Shown: piece by piece, positions 23,465-31,338 of the stretch
How positions within the stretch are numbered: the first letter of the stretch is position 1
Layout: each line of letters starts with the position of its first letter
NCBI RefSeq assembly: GCF_009913235.1
Contig: NZ_CP047897.1
Location: 2,355,001 to 2,419,000 of the forward strand
DNA from: Nibribacter ruber
GTDB taxonomy: Bacteria; Bacteroidota; Bacteroidia; Cytophagales; Hymenobacteraceae
DNA: 64,000 bases
Reading direction: 5' to 3'
The notes under the pieces: model-generated
What the model saw: the letters and a program-made list of their open reading frames with translations, nothing else
Databases searched by the model: none
What the model was told of the DNA's origin: nothing
Translations under genes and position numbers: made by a program

Positions 23465-25003
23465 ATGCTAGTTAAAACCTTCGGCAGTGCGGTGCAGGGC
23501 GTGCATGCCTACACCATTACCATTGAAGTAAACGTCACACCCGGTACCAAGTACTTTTTAGTAGGCCTACCAGACAATGCTATCAAGGAAAGCGAGCAAC
23601 GCATAGAATCTGCTCTCAAGCACCACGGCTACCGCATGCCGCGCCAAAAAGTGGTCATCAACATGGCCCCCGCCGACGTGCGCAAAGAAGGCTCGGCGTA
23701 TGATTTGCCCATTGCCCTGGGCATCTTGGCTGCCTCAGACCAGTTGGTCGCAGAGCGTTTGAGTGAGTATGTGATCATGGGCGAGTTGGCTTTGGGCGGC
23801 GAATTGCGACCTATCAAAGGTGTGTTGCCCATTGCCATTCAGGCCAGAAAAGAAGGCTTTAAAGGCATCATCCTCCCCATCCAAAACGCGCAAGAAGCGG
23901 CCATTGTCAATAACCTGGACGTGATTGGCGTCTCTACGCTAAAAGAAGCCATTGATTTCTTGAACGATGAGGTAGAGATAAAGCCCATCACCATTGACAC
24001 CAGAGACATCTTCCAGGCCACCGTGCACCAATACACCGCCGACTTTGCCGATGTGCAGGGTCAGGAAAACATTAAGCGGGCCTTGGAGATTGCCGCCGCC
24101 GGTGGCCATAATGTGATCATGATAGGTCCGCCGGGTGCCGGCAAGACCATGCTGGCCAAGCGCCTGCCTTCTATTCTGCCTCCGCTTACCTTGCATGAGG
24201 CGCTGGAGACCACCAAGATTCATTCGGTAGTTGGCAAGCTGGGCAAACAGGCTTCGCTCTTGGCGCAACGTCCTTTCAGGGCGCCGCATCATACCATTTC
24301 AGATGTTGCTTTGGTAGGCGGTGGAGGCAATCCCCAGCCCGGCGAAATCTCCCTCGCCCACAACGGTGTCCTCTTCCTAGATGAGTTGCCTGAGTTTAAA
24401 CGCACGGTGCTGGAAGTAATGCGCCAACCCCTGGAGGAACGCAGAGTGACCATCTCCCGCGCCAAAGTGAGCATAGATTTCCCAGCGAATTTTATGTTGG
24501 TGGCCAGCATGAACCCCTGCCCCTGCGGTTACTACAACCATCCCGAGAAAGAATGTGTCTGCGGCCCGGGCGTGGTACAGCGGTATTTGAACAAGGTGAG
24601 CGGTCCATTATTAGACCGCATAGACCTGCACGTAGAGGTCACGCCTGTCTCTTTTGACCAGATGACCGAGGTACGCCGTACCGAAAGCAGCGGCGACATT
24701 CGCGAGCGCGTGGAGAGAGCCAGAAAATGGCAGGCCGTGCGCTTCGCGGATTTCCCCGAGATTCATTCCAACTCCATGATGCCGCCCCAGATGGTGAAAG
24801 ACCTCTGCCCTATTAATGAGGCTGGCCGTCTGTTATTGAAGGCCGCCATGGAAAAGCTGGGCCTTTCTGCCCGCGCCTATGACCGCATCTTAAAAGTAAG
24901 CCGCACTATTGCTGACCTGTCTGGTTCAGAAAACATTAAGATTGAGCACTTGGCAGAAGCCATCCAATACCGCAGCCTGGACCGCGAAGGCTGGGCAGGC
25001 TAA
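23465..25003 (+). CDS. comM: YifB/ComM family Mg-chelatase-like AAA+ ATPase
   Basis: 512 residues from ATG 23465, the family's usual length; a GTG 26 codons upstream is rejected. The N-terminal Lon-like/ChlI domain starts MLVKTFGSAVQGVHA. AAA+ core: Walker A GPPGAGKT near 220, Walker B VLFLDELPEF near 300, sensor LVASMNPCPCG, and a Cys cluster (CPCGYYNHPEKECVCGPG), ending with the C-terminal Mg-chelatase helical part. ComM is a hexameric branch-migration helicase that integrates incoming DNA during natural transformation. No other competence gene lies in the window. Confidence 0.92.
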   Translation: MLVKTFGSAVQGVHAYTITIEVNVTPGTKYFLVGLPDNAIKESEQRIESALKHHGYRMPRQKVVINMAPADVRKEGSAYDLPIALGILAASDQLVAERLSEYVIMGELALGGELRPIKGVLPIAIQARKEGFKGIILPIQNAQEAAIVNNLDVIGVSTLKEAIDFLNDEVEIKPITIDTRDIFQATVHQYTADFADVQGQENIKRALEIAAAGGHNVIMIGPPGAGKTMLAKRLPSILPPLTLHEALETTKIHSVVGKLGKQASLLAQRPFRAPHHTISDVALVGGGGNPQPGEISLAHNGVLFLDELPEFKRTVLEVMRQPLEERRVTISRAKVSIDFPANFMLVASMNPCPCGYYNHPEKECVCGPGVVQRYLNKVSGPLLDRIDLHVEVTPVSFDQMTEVRRTESSGDIRERVERARKWQAVRFADFPEIHSNSMMPPQMVKDLCPINEAGRLLLKAAMEKLGLSARAYDRILKVSRTIADLSGSENIKIEHLAEAIQYRSLDREGWAG

Positions 25004-25008
25004 CCTTC

Positions 25009-25045
25009 TGTTTTTTAGCTAATTCCAGCAAAACAAGCCAAAACG
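25009..25045. repeat. R38 palindromic repeat, copy 14 (degenerate)
   Basis: 37 nt, centre CCAGC. Its AAAACGG end doubles as the start of the terminator stem 25041-25086. Confidence 0.7.
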
Positions 25046-25086
25046 GCTGGTCTCTTCTTTACTGGAATAGGCCAGCCGTTTTTTTT
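25041..25086 (+). terminator. Terminator after comM
   Basis: AAACGGCTGG, a 21-nt loop, CCAGCCGTTT and a T-run of eight; overlaps the end of R38 copy 14. Confidence 0.8.
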
Positions 25087-25259
25087 ATTAAAAATATATG
25101 GTTTGTATATAGGGGTAAACATATGTTTCTTTGTCTTTTAGAAGGTAGCCGCTAGCGCAAGAATACTTCTGCCTTAGTTTTTACCTTTTTATTATTGCTT
25201 TAAAAAGCACTACAAAAACCATCTTAAACCCTTATAACAATTAAGCTTACCCAATTATT

Positions 25260-25832
25260 ATGAAAAAATTAATCCTTTTAGTTGCTGCAGTATTCACAGT
25301 TTCTTTTGCCCAAGCCCAGGGCGGTATCAAATTAGGTTTGAAAGCCGGTGCTAACTTGGCTTCGTTCTCTGGTGAAGATGCCGATGACGCTAAAAACAAG
25401 TTCGGTTTCCATGTTGGTGGTTTTCTGGACTATGGCATCTCAGAGATGGTTTCTATCCGTCCAGAGGTGTTGTACTCTATGAAAGGTGCTAAATACAAAG
25501 AGGATGGCGATGAAGGTAGCTTTAATCTGAATTATATTGATGTGCCAGTACTTGTTAGAATTAATGCTGACCAACTGTTCTTCGAGTTTGGTCCTACTCT
25601 GTCATTCTTAGTTAAGTCTGAAGCAGAAATGGGTGATTTCAAGGTTGACATGGGTGATGCAATGAAAAAAACTGACTTCGGGTATGCTGCTGGCTTAGGC
25701 TACAACTTCACTGAGAAAGTTGGTCTTGGTCTTCGTTACAACGGTGGTTTGTCCAACATCTTTGAAGATGAAGACAACGGCAAGCTTCGCAACTCAGTTT
25801 TCATGTTGTCTTTGGCTTATACTATTAAATAG
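25260..25832 (+). CDS. Outer-membrane beta-barrel (porin) family protein, paralogue 1
   Basis: 190 residues. Signal peptide MKKLILLVAAVFTVSFAQAQ. The mature part follows the PF13568-type small barrel pattern: GIKLGLKAGANLASFSG, FGFHVGGFLDYGISEMVSIRPEVLYS, NYIDVPVLVRI, FFEFGPTLSFL, DFGYAAGLGYNF, GLGLRYNGGL, ending in a hydrophobic strand with AYTIK. Exact role unknown. First of four tandem paralogues, all rightward and each with its own terminator; closest by eye to paralogue 2 (shared HVGGFLDYGISEMVSIRPE). Confidence 0.88.
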   Translation: MKKLILLVAAVFTVSFAQAQGGIKLGLKAGANLASFSGEDADDAKNKFGFHVGGFLDYGISEMVSIRPEVLYSMKGAKYKEDGDEGSFNLNYIDVPVLVRINADQLFFEFGPTLSFLVKSEAEMGDFKVDMGDAMKKTDFGYAAGLGYNFTEKVGLGLRYNGGLSNIFEDEDNGKLRNSVFMLSLAYTIK

Positions 25833-25851
25833 TCTTAACTCACATTTCTAT

Positions 25852-25887
25852 AAAAAAAGAGGCCTGTCTTAGACAGGCCTCTTTTTT
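25852..25887 (+). terminator. Terminator after paralogue 1
   Basis: GAGGCCTGTCT, loop TA-type, AGACAGGCCTC, TTTTTT. Nearly identical to the terminator after paralogue 2 (26607). Confidence 0.92.
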
Positions 25888-26020
25888 GTGCCCACTAATA
25901 ACACAAGTCAGTGTTTAACTTACTATATCTCAGTTTTTTACACCACAAAACAAGGCTAAGTATGTATTTTTTGTATATTTACTAAAGTCAAATAAATCTT
26001 GCCATTTAACCATTTAAGCT

Positions 26021-26584
26021 ATGAAAAAATTAGTATTCGTTTTTGCAGTGCTTTTAAGCTTCTCTTTTGCGGCTCAAGCCCAGGAAGGCATTAAACTAGG
26101 CTTGAAAGCCGGTGTGAACTACAGCTCCCTCAGCGGAGATGGCACAGATGAACTAGACTCTCAGTTTGGTTTCCATGTGGGTGGTTTCCTGGACTATGGC
26201 ATTTCAGAGATGGTGTCTATTCGTCCAGAGTTGTTGTTCTCTACCAAAGGCTTTGCCGTAAGCGGAGACGGTGATAATGACTTCAACCAAACCTTAAGCT
26301 ACATTGACTTGCCAATCATGGTAAGAGTAAACGCTGGTGGCTTGTATTTTGAAGGTGGTCCTACGTTGGGTTACCTGGTGTCTGTAAAAGAAGGCGAAAC
26401 CGACGATTACAAGAAATTTGAGTTTGGTTACGCAGCTGGCCTGGGTTACCAAATGCCAAGCGGCTTAGGCATTGGCCTACGCTACCAAGGTGGTTTGACC
26501 AGCATCATTGACAATGATGACGCTGATAAAATCACTAACTCTGTATTCCAGTTAGGCTTAAGCTATACCTTGGGCACTAAATAA
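26021..26584 (+). CDS. Outer-membrane beta-barrel family protein, paralogue 2
   Basis: 187 residues; signal peptide MKKLVFVFAVLLSFSFAAQAQ. Same architecture as paralogue 1, with a long stretch (FGFHVGGFLDYGISEMVSIRPE) shared almost unchanged while extracellular-type loops differ (KGFAVSGDGDNDFNQTL; KEGETDDYKKF). C-terminus YTLGTK. The following terminator matches that of paralogue 1, so the duplicated unit included the 3' flank. Confidence 0.88.
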   Translation: MKKLVFVFAVLLSFSFAAQAQEGIKLGLKAGVNYSSLSGDGTDELDSQFGFHVGGFLDYGISEMVSIRPELLFSTKGFAVSGDGDNDFNQTLSYIDLPIMVRVNAGGLYFEGGPTLGYLVSVKEGETDDYKKFEFGYAAGLGYQMPSGLGIGLRYQGGLTSIIDNDDADKITNSVFQLGLSYTLGTK

Positions 26585-26606
26585 TATTTACTGCTATTAA
26601 TACTAG

Positions 26607-26637
26607 AGAGGCCTGTCTTAGACGGGCCTCTTTTTTT
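26607..26637 (+). terminator. Terminator after paralogue 2
   Basis: AGAGGCCTGTCTTAGACGGGCCTCTTTTTTT; one base pair changed to wobble relative to the copy at 25852. Confidence 0.92.
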
Positions 26638-26880
26638 GTGCCCTCTCCTAAGGTCTCACTTGAAAAAACTGAGTCCCAAACCTTTAACGGCTGGTGGTTT
26701 TGACAAGACATACACGCCCGGCGAATTATGTTAAGTATTAGATTTTTTATAGGAGTCCTTCCTTTCCGTTTTCCCTGCTGCTCCAGACAATTTTCACAAC
26801 CTTTTACGTTATAGCCGTATAACACCCACAATTAAGGCAGGCAGAAGTGCCTTCCTACTTTTTACAAACCAAACAAGATT

Positions 26881-27543
26881 ATGAAAAAGATTGTATTATT
26901 TGTAGCTGCCGCACTTTCCTTCTCTTTCGCGAACGCTCAATCTGGACCACGTATTGGCTTAAAGGCTGGGGTTACTTATTCTAACCTGTCCGGCGACTTA
27001 GAAAACGAAGACCTCTATAAAAACAAGTTTGGATTCACGGGTGGTTTAACTGCCAACTTTGACTTGTCTGGAGATGGTTTCCTTTCCTTGCAGCCAGAAT
27101 TGCTCTACTCGCAGAAAGGATATCAGTACAGTGATGAGAAGTTCACCGTGACCACGCCACAAGGCACCTATGACTACAAACTGAAAGGCGACATGAACTT
27201 CAATTACCTGGAGTTGCCAGTGATGTTGCGCGTGAATGCCGGTGGCCTGTTCTTTGAAGCTGGTCCGCAGGTGGCTTACTTGCTTTCTGTCAAAGACAAC
27301 AGTGAGCTAAAGATCAATGACCAAAGCTATGAAGACATTGAGAAAAGAGACAAGGACCAGTTCTCTGAGATTGAGATTGGTTACGCCGCCGGTGTTGGGT
27401 ACCAATTGAACAACGGTCTTAGCCTTGGCGTAAGGTACAACGGTGGTATCAACAGCCTGGCCAAAGAAGACAATGATGAACTGACCAACGCGCGTCATTC
27501 TGCCGTAGTGGCCACCATTGGGTTCACGCTTCCACGTAAATAA
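26881..27543 (+). CDS. Outer-membrane beta-barrel family protein, paralogue 3
   Basis: 220 residues; signal peptide MKKIVLFVAAALSFSFANAQ. Same barrel motifs (GPRIGLKAGVTYSNLSGDLE, FLSLQPELLYSQKGYQYS, NYLELPVMLRVNAGGLFFEAGPQVAYLLSVKD, EIGYAAGVGYQL, GLSLGVRYNGGI), with longer loops than paralogues 1-2. Closest by eye to paralogue 4. Nothing recognisable in 26640-26880 upstream. Confidence 0.88.
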   Translation: MKKIVLFVAAALSFSFANAQSGPRIGLKAGVTYSNLSGDLENEDLYKNKFGFTGGLTANFDLSGDGFLSLQPELLYSQKGYQYSDEKFTVTTPQGTYDYKLKGDMNFNYLELPVMLRVNAGGLFFEAGPQVAYLLSVKDNSELKINDQSYEDIEKRDKDQFSEIEIGYAAGVGYQLNNGLSLGVRYNGGINSLAKEDNDELTNARHSAVVATIGFTLPRK

Positions 27544-27566
27544 GGAACGGGACAGACTTTAATTTT

Positions 27567-27603
27567 CACACAGAATGCCTTGTTATGCAAGGCATTCTGT
27601 GTG
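27567..27603 (+). terminator. Terminator-like hairpin after paralogue 3
   Basis: CACACAGAATGCCTTG...CAAGGCATTCTGTGTG: 15- to 16-bp stem with a short TTATG-type loop. The T-run after it is poor. Confidence 0.75.
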
Positions 27604-27700
27604 TTATACCCTGGCAAGGATCAGTCTTTCCTGAATTTGGCACAGAACTTGAAAAGGAAAGTTCTACACAACGGAACCATTCTCCCAAAAACTGAAACCC

Positions 27701-28348
27701 ATGAAAAAAGCATTCATTCTTTTAGCTGCAGTAGTAGGATCTTTTGCAGCTCAAGCCCAGACAATTGGTATCAAAGCGGGGGCCAACTACTCCAACCTTT
27801 CCGGCGATCTGAAAGACGAGGAGCGCTTCAATAACAAAGTAGGCTTTCACGGCGGCTTGTACGCCAACATACCCGTCATCAGTGAATTGTTGTCTATTCA
27901 GCCAGAATTCCTGTATTCTAACAAAGGCTACAAGTATGATGACAAAGTGGAGACCACCCTGTTAGGCAAAGAATACCGCTATGAGGGCAGTGCCAACTTC
28001 AACTACATTGACGTACCGGTTTTGGCTAGAGTAAAAGCCGGCGGATTCTTCTTTGAGGCTGGCCCGCAAGTCTCTTACCTGCTTAACGTGAATGACAAGA
28101 CCAAAACCTATGTAGACGGCCAGTTACAGGACAGATCTACCAGTGAGAAAAGCAAAGAAGGCTATTCAGACTTTGAGGTAGGCTACGCCGCTGGTTTAGG
28201 TTTTGCTACCTCGGGTGGTGTGAGCTTGGGCTTGCGTTACAACGGCGCCTTCACAGACCTGTCTGATGACTCTCCGGCCCGCGGCGACTTTAAAGATGCC
28301 CGTCACTCTGTCTTCCAGTTGTCCCTTGGCTTCCCGCTGAGCAAGTAA
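27701..28348 (+). CDS. Outer-membrane beta-barrel family protein, paralogue 4
   Basis: 215 residues; signal peptide MKKAFILLAAVVGSFAAQAQ. Barrel motifs as in paralogue 3 (GIKAGANYSNLSGDLKDEER, LLSIQPEFLYSNKGYKYDD, FNYIDVPVLARVKAGGFFFEAGPQVSYLL, FEVGYAAGLGF, GLRYNGAFTDL), ending SLGFPLSK. Last member of the tandem array; followed by a strong terminator and R38 copy 15. Confidence 0.88.
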   Translation: MKKAFILLAAVVGSFAAQAQTIGIKAGANYSNLSGDLKDEERFNNKVGFHGGLYANIPVISELLSIQPEFLYSNKGYKYDDKVETTLLGKEYRYEGSANFNYIDVPVLARVKAGGFFFEAGPQVSYLLNVNDKTKTYVDGQLQDRSTSEKSKEGYSDFEVGYAAGLGFATSGGVSLGLRYNGAFTDLSDDSPARGDFKDARHSVFQLSLGFPLSK

Positions 28349-28376
28349 TTTTGAGACACAGGACATGTGCACGCAT

Positions 28377-28413
28377 AAAAAATCCCGCCTTCTTTAAAGA
28401 AGGCGGGATTTTT
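28377..28413. terminator. Bidirectional terminator after paralogue 4
   Basis: AAAAATCCCGCCTTCTTTAA / AGAAGGCGGGATTTTT: 14-bp stem with A-run and T-run. The T-run continues directly into the CGTTTTT of R38 copy 15. Convergent gene context. Confidence 0.92.
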
Positions 28414-28451
28414 CGTTTTTGGCCTGTTTTCCAGAAAATAGCCCAAAAACG
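28414..28451. repeat. R38 palindromic repeat, copy 15
   Basis: 38 nt, centre CCAG, almost pure consensus; directly joined to the terminator 28377-28413. Confidence 0.93.
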
Positions 28452-28545
28452 CTTTCGTTCTATCAAAACAATTCCCCACAAAGATTCTAACCAGATACTA
28501 GGTCTTAAATCTTATGTCCTATGACTTGCGTCTTGTGTCTCAAAT

Positions 28546-29907
28546 CTACTTTTGCAGCTCCGCGAAGTGCTTGTAGAACAACGGAATGGTCTCAATGCCC
28601 TTCATAAAGTTGAAGATGCCAAAATGCTCGTTGGGTGAGTGGATGGCATCTGAGTCCAGCCCGAAGCCCATCAACACCGTGTCTACGCCCAGCACAGACT
28701 TGAACATGGCCACAATCGGAATGCTTCCGCCGCTGCGTACCGGCACAGGCTTCTTCCCGAAGGTGTCTTCCATGGCCTTAGCCGCCGCCTGGTAACCCGC
28801 CGAATTGGTAGGCGTTACCACCGGCTCTCCGCCGTGGTGCGGTTTTACTACCACTTTCACGCTAGGCGGAGCGATTGATTCAAAGTGCTTCTGGAACAGT
28901 TCTGTGATTTCTTCTGAGGTTTGGTGCGGCACCAGGCGCATGGATATCTTAGCGAACGCCTTGGAAGGAATCACCGTTTTGGCGCCTTCGCCGGTGTAGC
29001 CGCCCCAGATGCCGTTCACGTCTAGCGTGGGCCTGATGGAATTGCGCTCCATGGTGCTGTACCCCGCCTCGCCGTGAATGTCTGACAAGTCCAGTGCTTT
29101 TTTATAATCGTCTAAGCTGAAAGGGGCACGGGCCATCTCGGCGCGCTCTTCTTTGCTCAACTCGTCTACGTTGTCATAGAAACCCGGAATGGTGATGTGG
29201 TTGTTCTCATCATGCAGAGAGGCAATCATCTTGCAGAGTACGTTGATGGGATTAGCCACGGCGCCGCCGTATAAGCCAGAGTGCAGGTCGCGGTTAGGGC
29301 CGGTCACTTCCACTTCATGGTAGCTGAGACCGCGCAGACCCGTGGTCACAGACGGTACGTCATTGGCCAGCATGCCCGTGTCTGAAATCACAATCACATC
29401 TGACTGGAGAAGTTCTGTGTTGGCTTTCACAAAGGTGGCCAGGTTCACAGAGCCTACTTCTTCTTCGCCCTCAATCATGAACTTGACGTTGCAGGGCATC
29501 TGGTTTTGCTGCATCATGGTCTCAAAGGCCTTCACGTGCATGTAGGTCTGGCCTTTGTCATCACAAGCGCCGCGCGCGTAAATCTTTTCATCCTTAATGA
29601 CCGGCTCAAACGGTGGCGAATCCCAGAGTTCATACGGGTCTGCCGGTTGCACGTCATAGTGGCCGTACACCAGCACGGTGGGCAGGCTAGGATCGATGAT
29701 TTTTTCGGCGTACACAATGGGATTACCGGCGGTTTCAAACAGCTGGGCCTTGTCTGCGCCGGCCTCTTGTAGCTTCTGCTTCAGGAACTCGGCGGCCTTG
29801 AGCACATCGCCTTTAAAGGCCGGGTCTGCACTCACAGACGGAATACGCAAAAGGTCCAGGAGCTCATTGATGAAACGGTCTTTATTCTGGTTGATATAGT
29901 CTTTCAT
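28546..29907 (-). CDS. M20 family metallo-dipeptidase
   Basis: 453 residues from ATG 29907 (MKDYINQNKDRFINELLDLLRIPSVSADP). M20 motifs: VYGHYDVQPADP (metal His and Asp) near 84-95, RGACDDKGQTYMHV near 115-128 (bridging Asp), MIEGEEEVGS near 148-157 (catalytic and metal Glu), and the dimerisation lid domain in the middle. Its pattern matches CNDP/DUG1-type dipeptidases, which cleave short peptides in the cytoplasm. No signal peptide. Likely monocistronic. Confidence 0.93.
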   Translation of the reverse strand: MKDYINQNKDRFINELLDLLRIPSVSADPAFKGDVLKAAEFLKQKLQEAGADKAQLFETAGNPIVYAEKIIDPSLPTVLVYGHYDVQPADPYELWDSPPFEPVIKDEKIYARGACDDKGQTYMHVKAFETMMQQNQMPCNVKFMIEGEEEVGSVNLATFVKANTELLQSDVIVISDTGMLANDVPSVTTGLRGLSYHEVEVTGPNRDLHSGLYGGAVANPINVLCKMIASLHDENNHITIPGFYDNVDELSKEERAEMARAPFSLDDYKKALDLSDIHGEAGYSTMERNSIRPTLDVNGIWGGYTGEGAKTVIPSKAFAKISMRLVPHQTSEEITELFQKHFESIAPPSVKVVVKPHHGGEPVVTPTNSAGYQAAAKAMEDTFGKKPVPVRSGGSIPIVAMFKSVLGVDTVLMGFGLDSDAIHSPNEHFGIFNFMKGIETIPLFYKHFAELQK

Positions 29908-30028
29908 AGAAGATGGATTACGAAGGTTTAAATTAAAAAGAAAAGCCACTCTCTCCTAAAGAATGGCTTTCTGGCTTGTGAGTAGTTTCAAATACTTAAT
30001 GCAAAAAATGTTGTCATTGGTGTGTATG

Positions 30029-30445
30029 TTATATGCCGAAAGCCATGACTCTCCAAGCAGGGACAAATTCTAATTCATCGACAGCAATAGAGTTGTTATC
30101 AATCTCTATAATTTCTTTAGAATTAATATCATAGACATCATTTTTAAACAATGGGATTTTCTTATATAGATAAATCCCAGTATTAGCCGCTTCACTCCTT
30201 GTATAAAGGCATTTCCTTTTTTTGTCAAAAAATAAATCTTCTACCACTATATAGTCGGGTTCTTCTGGTGAATCTTTCATACCCTCCCTGTAAATAACAT
30301 ACCCTGCCTCTGAATGTGTAGCCAAGTACCAGAAGCTTGATAATTGCCTCGCTTGGGAACTATCTAGTTTAAAAAATAAATAGCTTAGAAAGCTGACACC
30401 TATTAATAGAGCAACAAAAAGAAGCTTTTTAGCATAATTCCACAT
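30029..30445 (-). CDS. Hypothetical single-pass membrane protein
   Basis: 138 residues from ATG 30445 (MWNYAKKLLFVALLIGVSFLSYLFF). One N-terminal membrane helix or uncleaved signal (5-26), then a soluble domain rich in acidic and aromatic residues (EPDYIVVEDLFFDKKRKCLYTRSEAANTGIYLYKK). Family not recognised. AT-rich compared with its neighbours. It starts 28 nt after the plsY stop, so it may be the second gene of that transcript. Confidence 0.62.
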   Translation of the reverse strand: MWNYAKKLLFVALLIGVSFLSYLFFKLDSSQARQLSSFWYLATHSEAGYVIYREGMKDSPEEPDYIVVEDLFFDKKRKCLYTRSEAANTGIYLYKKIPLFKNDVYDINSKEIIEIDNNSIAVDELEFVPAWRVMAFGI

Positions 30446-30473
30446 AGATATAAAAGATAGAATTATGTCTGGC

Positions 30474-31115
30474 TCAGGACTTCCTCCCGCTAAAGCTGAT
30501 TTTGCTTTCCACGCCATGCATCAGGCGCCCAATGTTCTTGCGGTGCGTAAAAATGACCAGCAGGGCAATCAAGACGCCAAAGACCATGAGCAAGGGTTCT
30601 TCTGGATGAAACTGCGGCAATAACAACAGCAGTGGGAACGCAACGGCCGCTAGCATGGAGCCCAGAGACACGTACTTAAAGGCAATGAGCACCACAATGA
30701 AAATGGCCAGACAGATAAGCGCCACCTCGGTTTGCACGGCCAGCACCATACCCATGAGCGTGGCCACGCCTTTGCCGCCCTTAAAGCCCACGTACACCGG
30801 AAACACGTGCCCAATCACGGCCAGCGTGCCCAGAATGATTTTATAGATGACTACCTGGTCTGCCGGTATGGCCTCAAAAATAAGCAGGAACCCCGCCAGC
30901 GAAGTAGCCGTCCAGCCTTTGAAAATATCTACCAGCATCACCACCGCGCCCGGCTTTTTACCCAGCACCCTAAAGGTGTTGGTAGCGCCCGCGTTGCCGC
31001 TGCCATGTTCGCGCACGTCTATGCCATAATAGGCCTGGCCCACCCAAACCGCGGTAGGCAGTGCACCAATCAGGTAAGCGGCCAAAAACATCCCTCCAAT
31101 GATAATTCCTTCCAT
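30474..31115 (-). CDS. plsY: Glycerol-3-phosphate acyltransferase PlsY
   Basis: 213 residues from ATG 31115 (MEGIIIGGMFLAAYLIGALPTAVWVG). Integral membrane enzyme that acylates glycerol-3-phosphate with acyl-phosphate, the first step of phospholipid synthesis. The three PlsY active-site motifs are present: GSGNAGATNTFRVLGKKPG (~39-57), GHVFPVYVGFKGGKGVAT (~104-121) and THRKNIGRLM near the C-terminus. It has a two-element promoter at 31178-31209. Confidence 0.95.
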   Translation of the reverse strand: MEGIIIGGMFLAAYLIGALPTAVWVGQAYYGIDVREHGSGNAGATNTFRVLGKKPGAVVMLVDIFKGWTATSLAGFLLIFEAIPADQVVIYKIILGTLAVIGHVFPVYVGFKGGKGVATLMGMVLAVQTEVALICLAIFIVVLIAFKYVSLGSMLAAVAFPLLLLLPQFHPEEPLLMVFGVLIALLVIFTHRKNIGRLMHGVESKISFSGRKS

Positions 31116-31177
31116 GCTTCTTCTTGTCAATACAGACGTTGTCTCTGTACCTTCTACGTTGTTGTTATTTAATTCTC

Positions 31178-31209
31178 CAAATATAGAGAAAGCCTATTGC
31201 ATTGCCCAA
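31178..31209 (-). promoter_or_regulatory. Promoter of plsY
   Basis: Minus strand: TTG (31207-31209), 21 nt, TATATTTG (31178-31185); predicted leader about 60 nt. Confidence 0.7.
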
Positions 31210-31242
31210 GCGCCAAGCTCAAGGCGGCAAAATGCAGCATCC

Positions 31243-31280
31243 CGTTTTTGGCCTGTTTCCTGGGAATCTGGCCAAAAACG
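31243..31280. repeat. R38 palindromic repeat, copy 16 (extended)
   Basis: 38 nt, centre CTGG-type (CCTGGG). Copy-specific extension GCATCC/GGATGC makes a 50-nt palindrome (31237-31286). Lies between the giant-protein gene and plsY, just upstream of the plsY promoter. Confidence 0.92.
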
Positions 31281-31338
31281 GGATGCTATAAAATACTGTC
31301 TCTAAGACAGAAAGTTGTGAATAGTAGAAGTTGCCTTC

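Noticed and set aside
26577-26831. Minus-strand reading frame between barrel paralogues 2 and 3
   Set aside because: It crosses the terminator at 26607-26637 and has no promoter or recognisable sequence.
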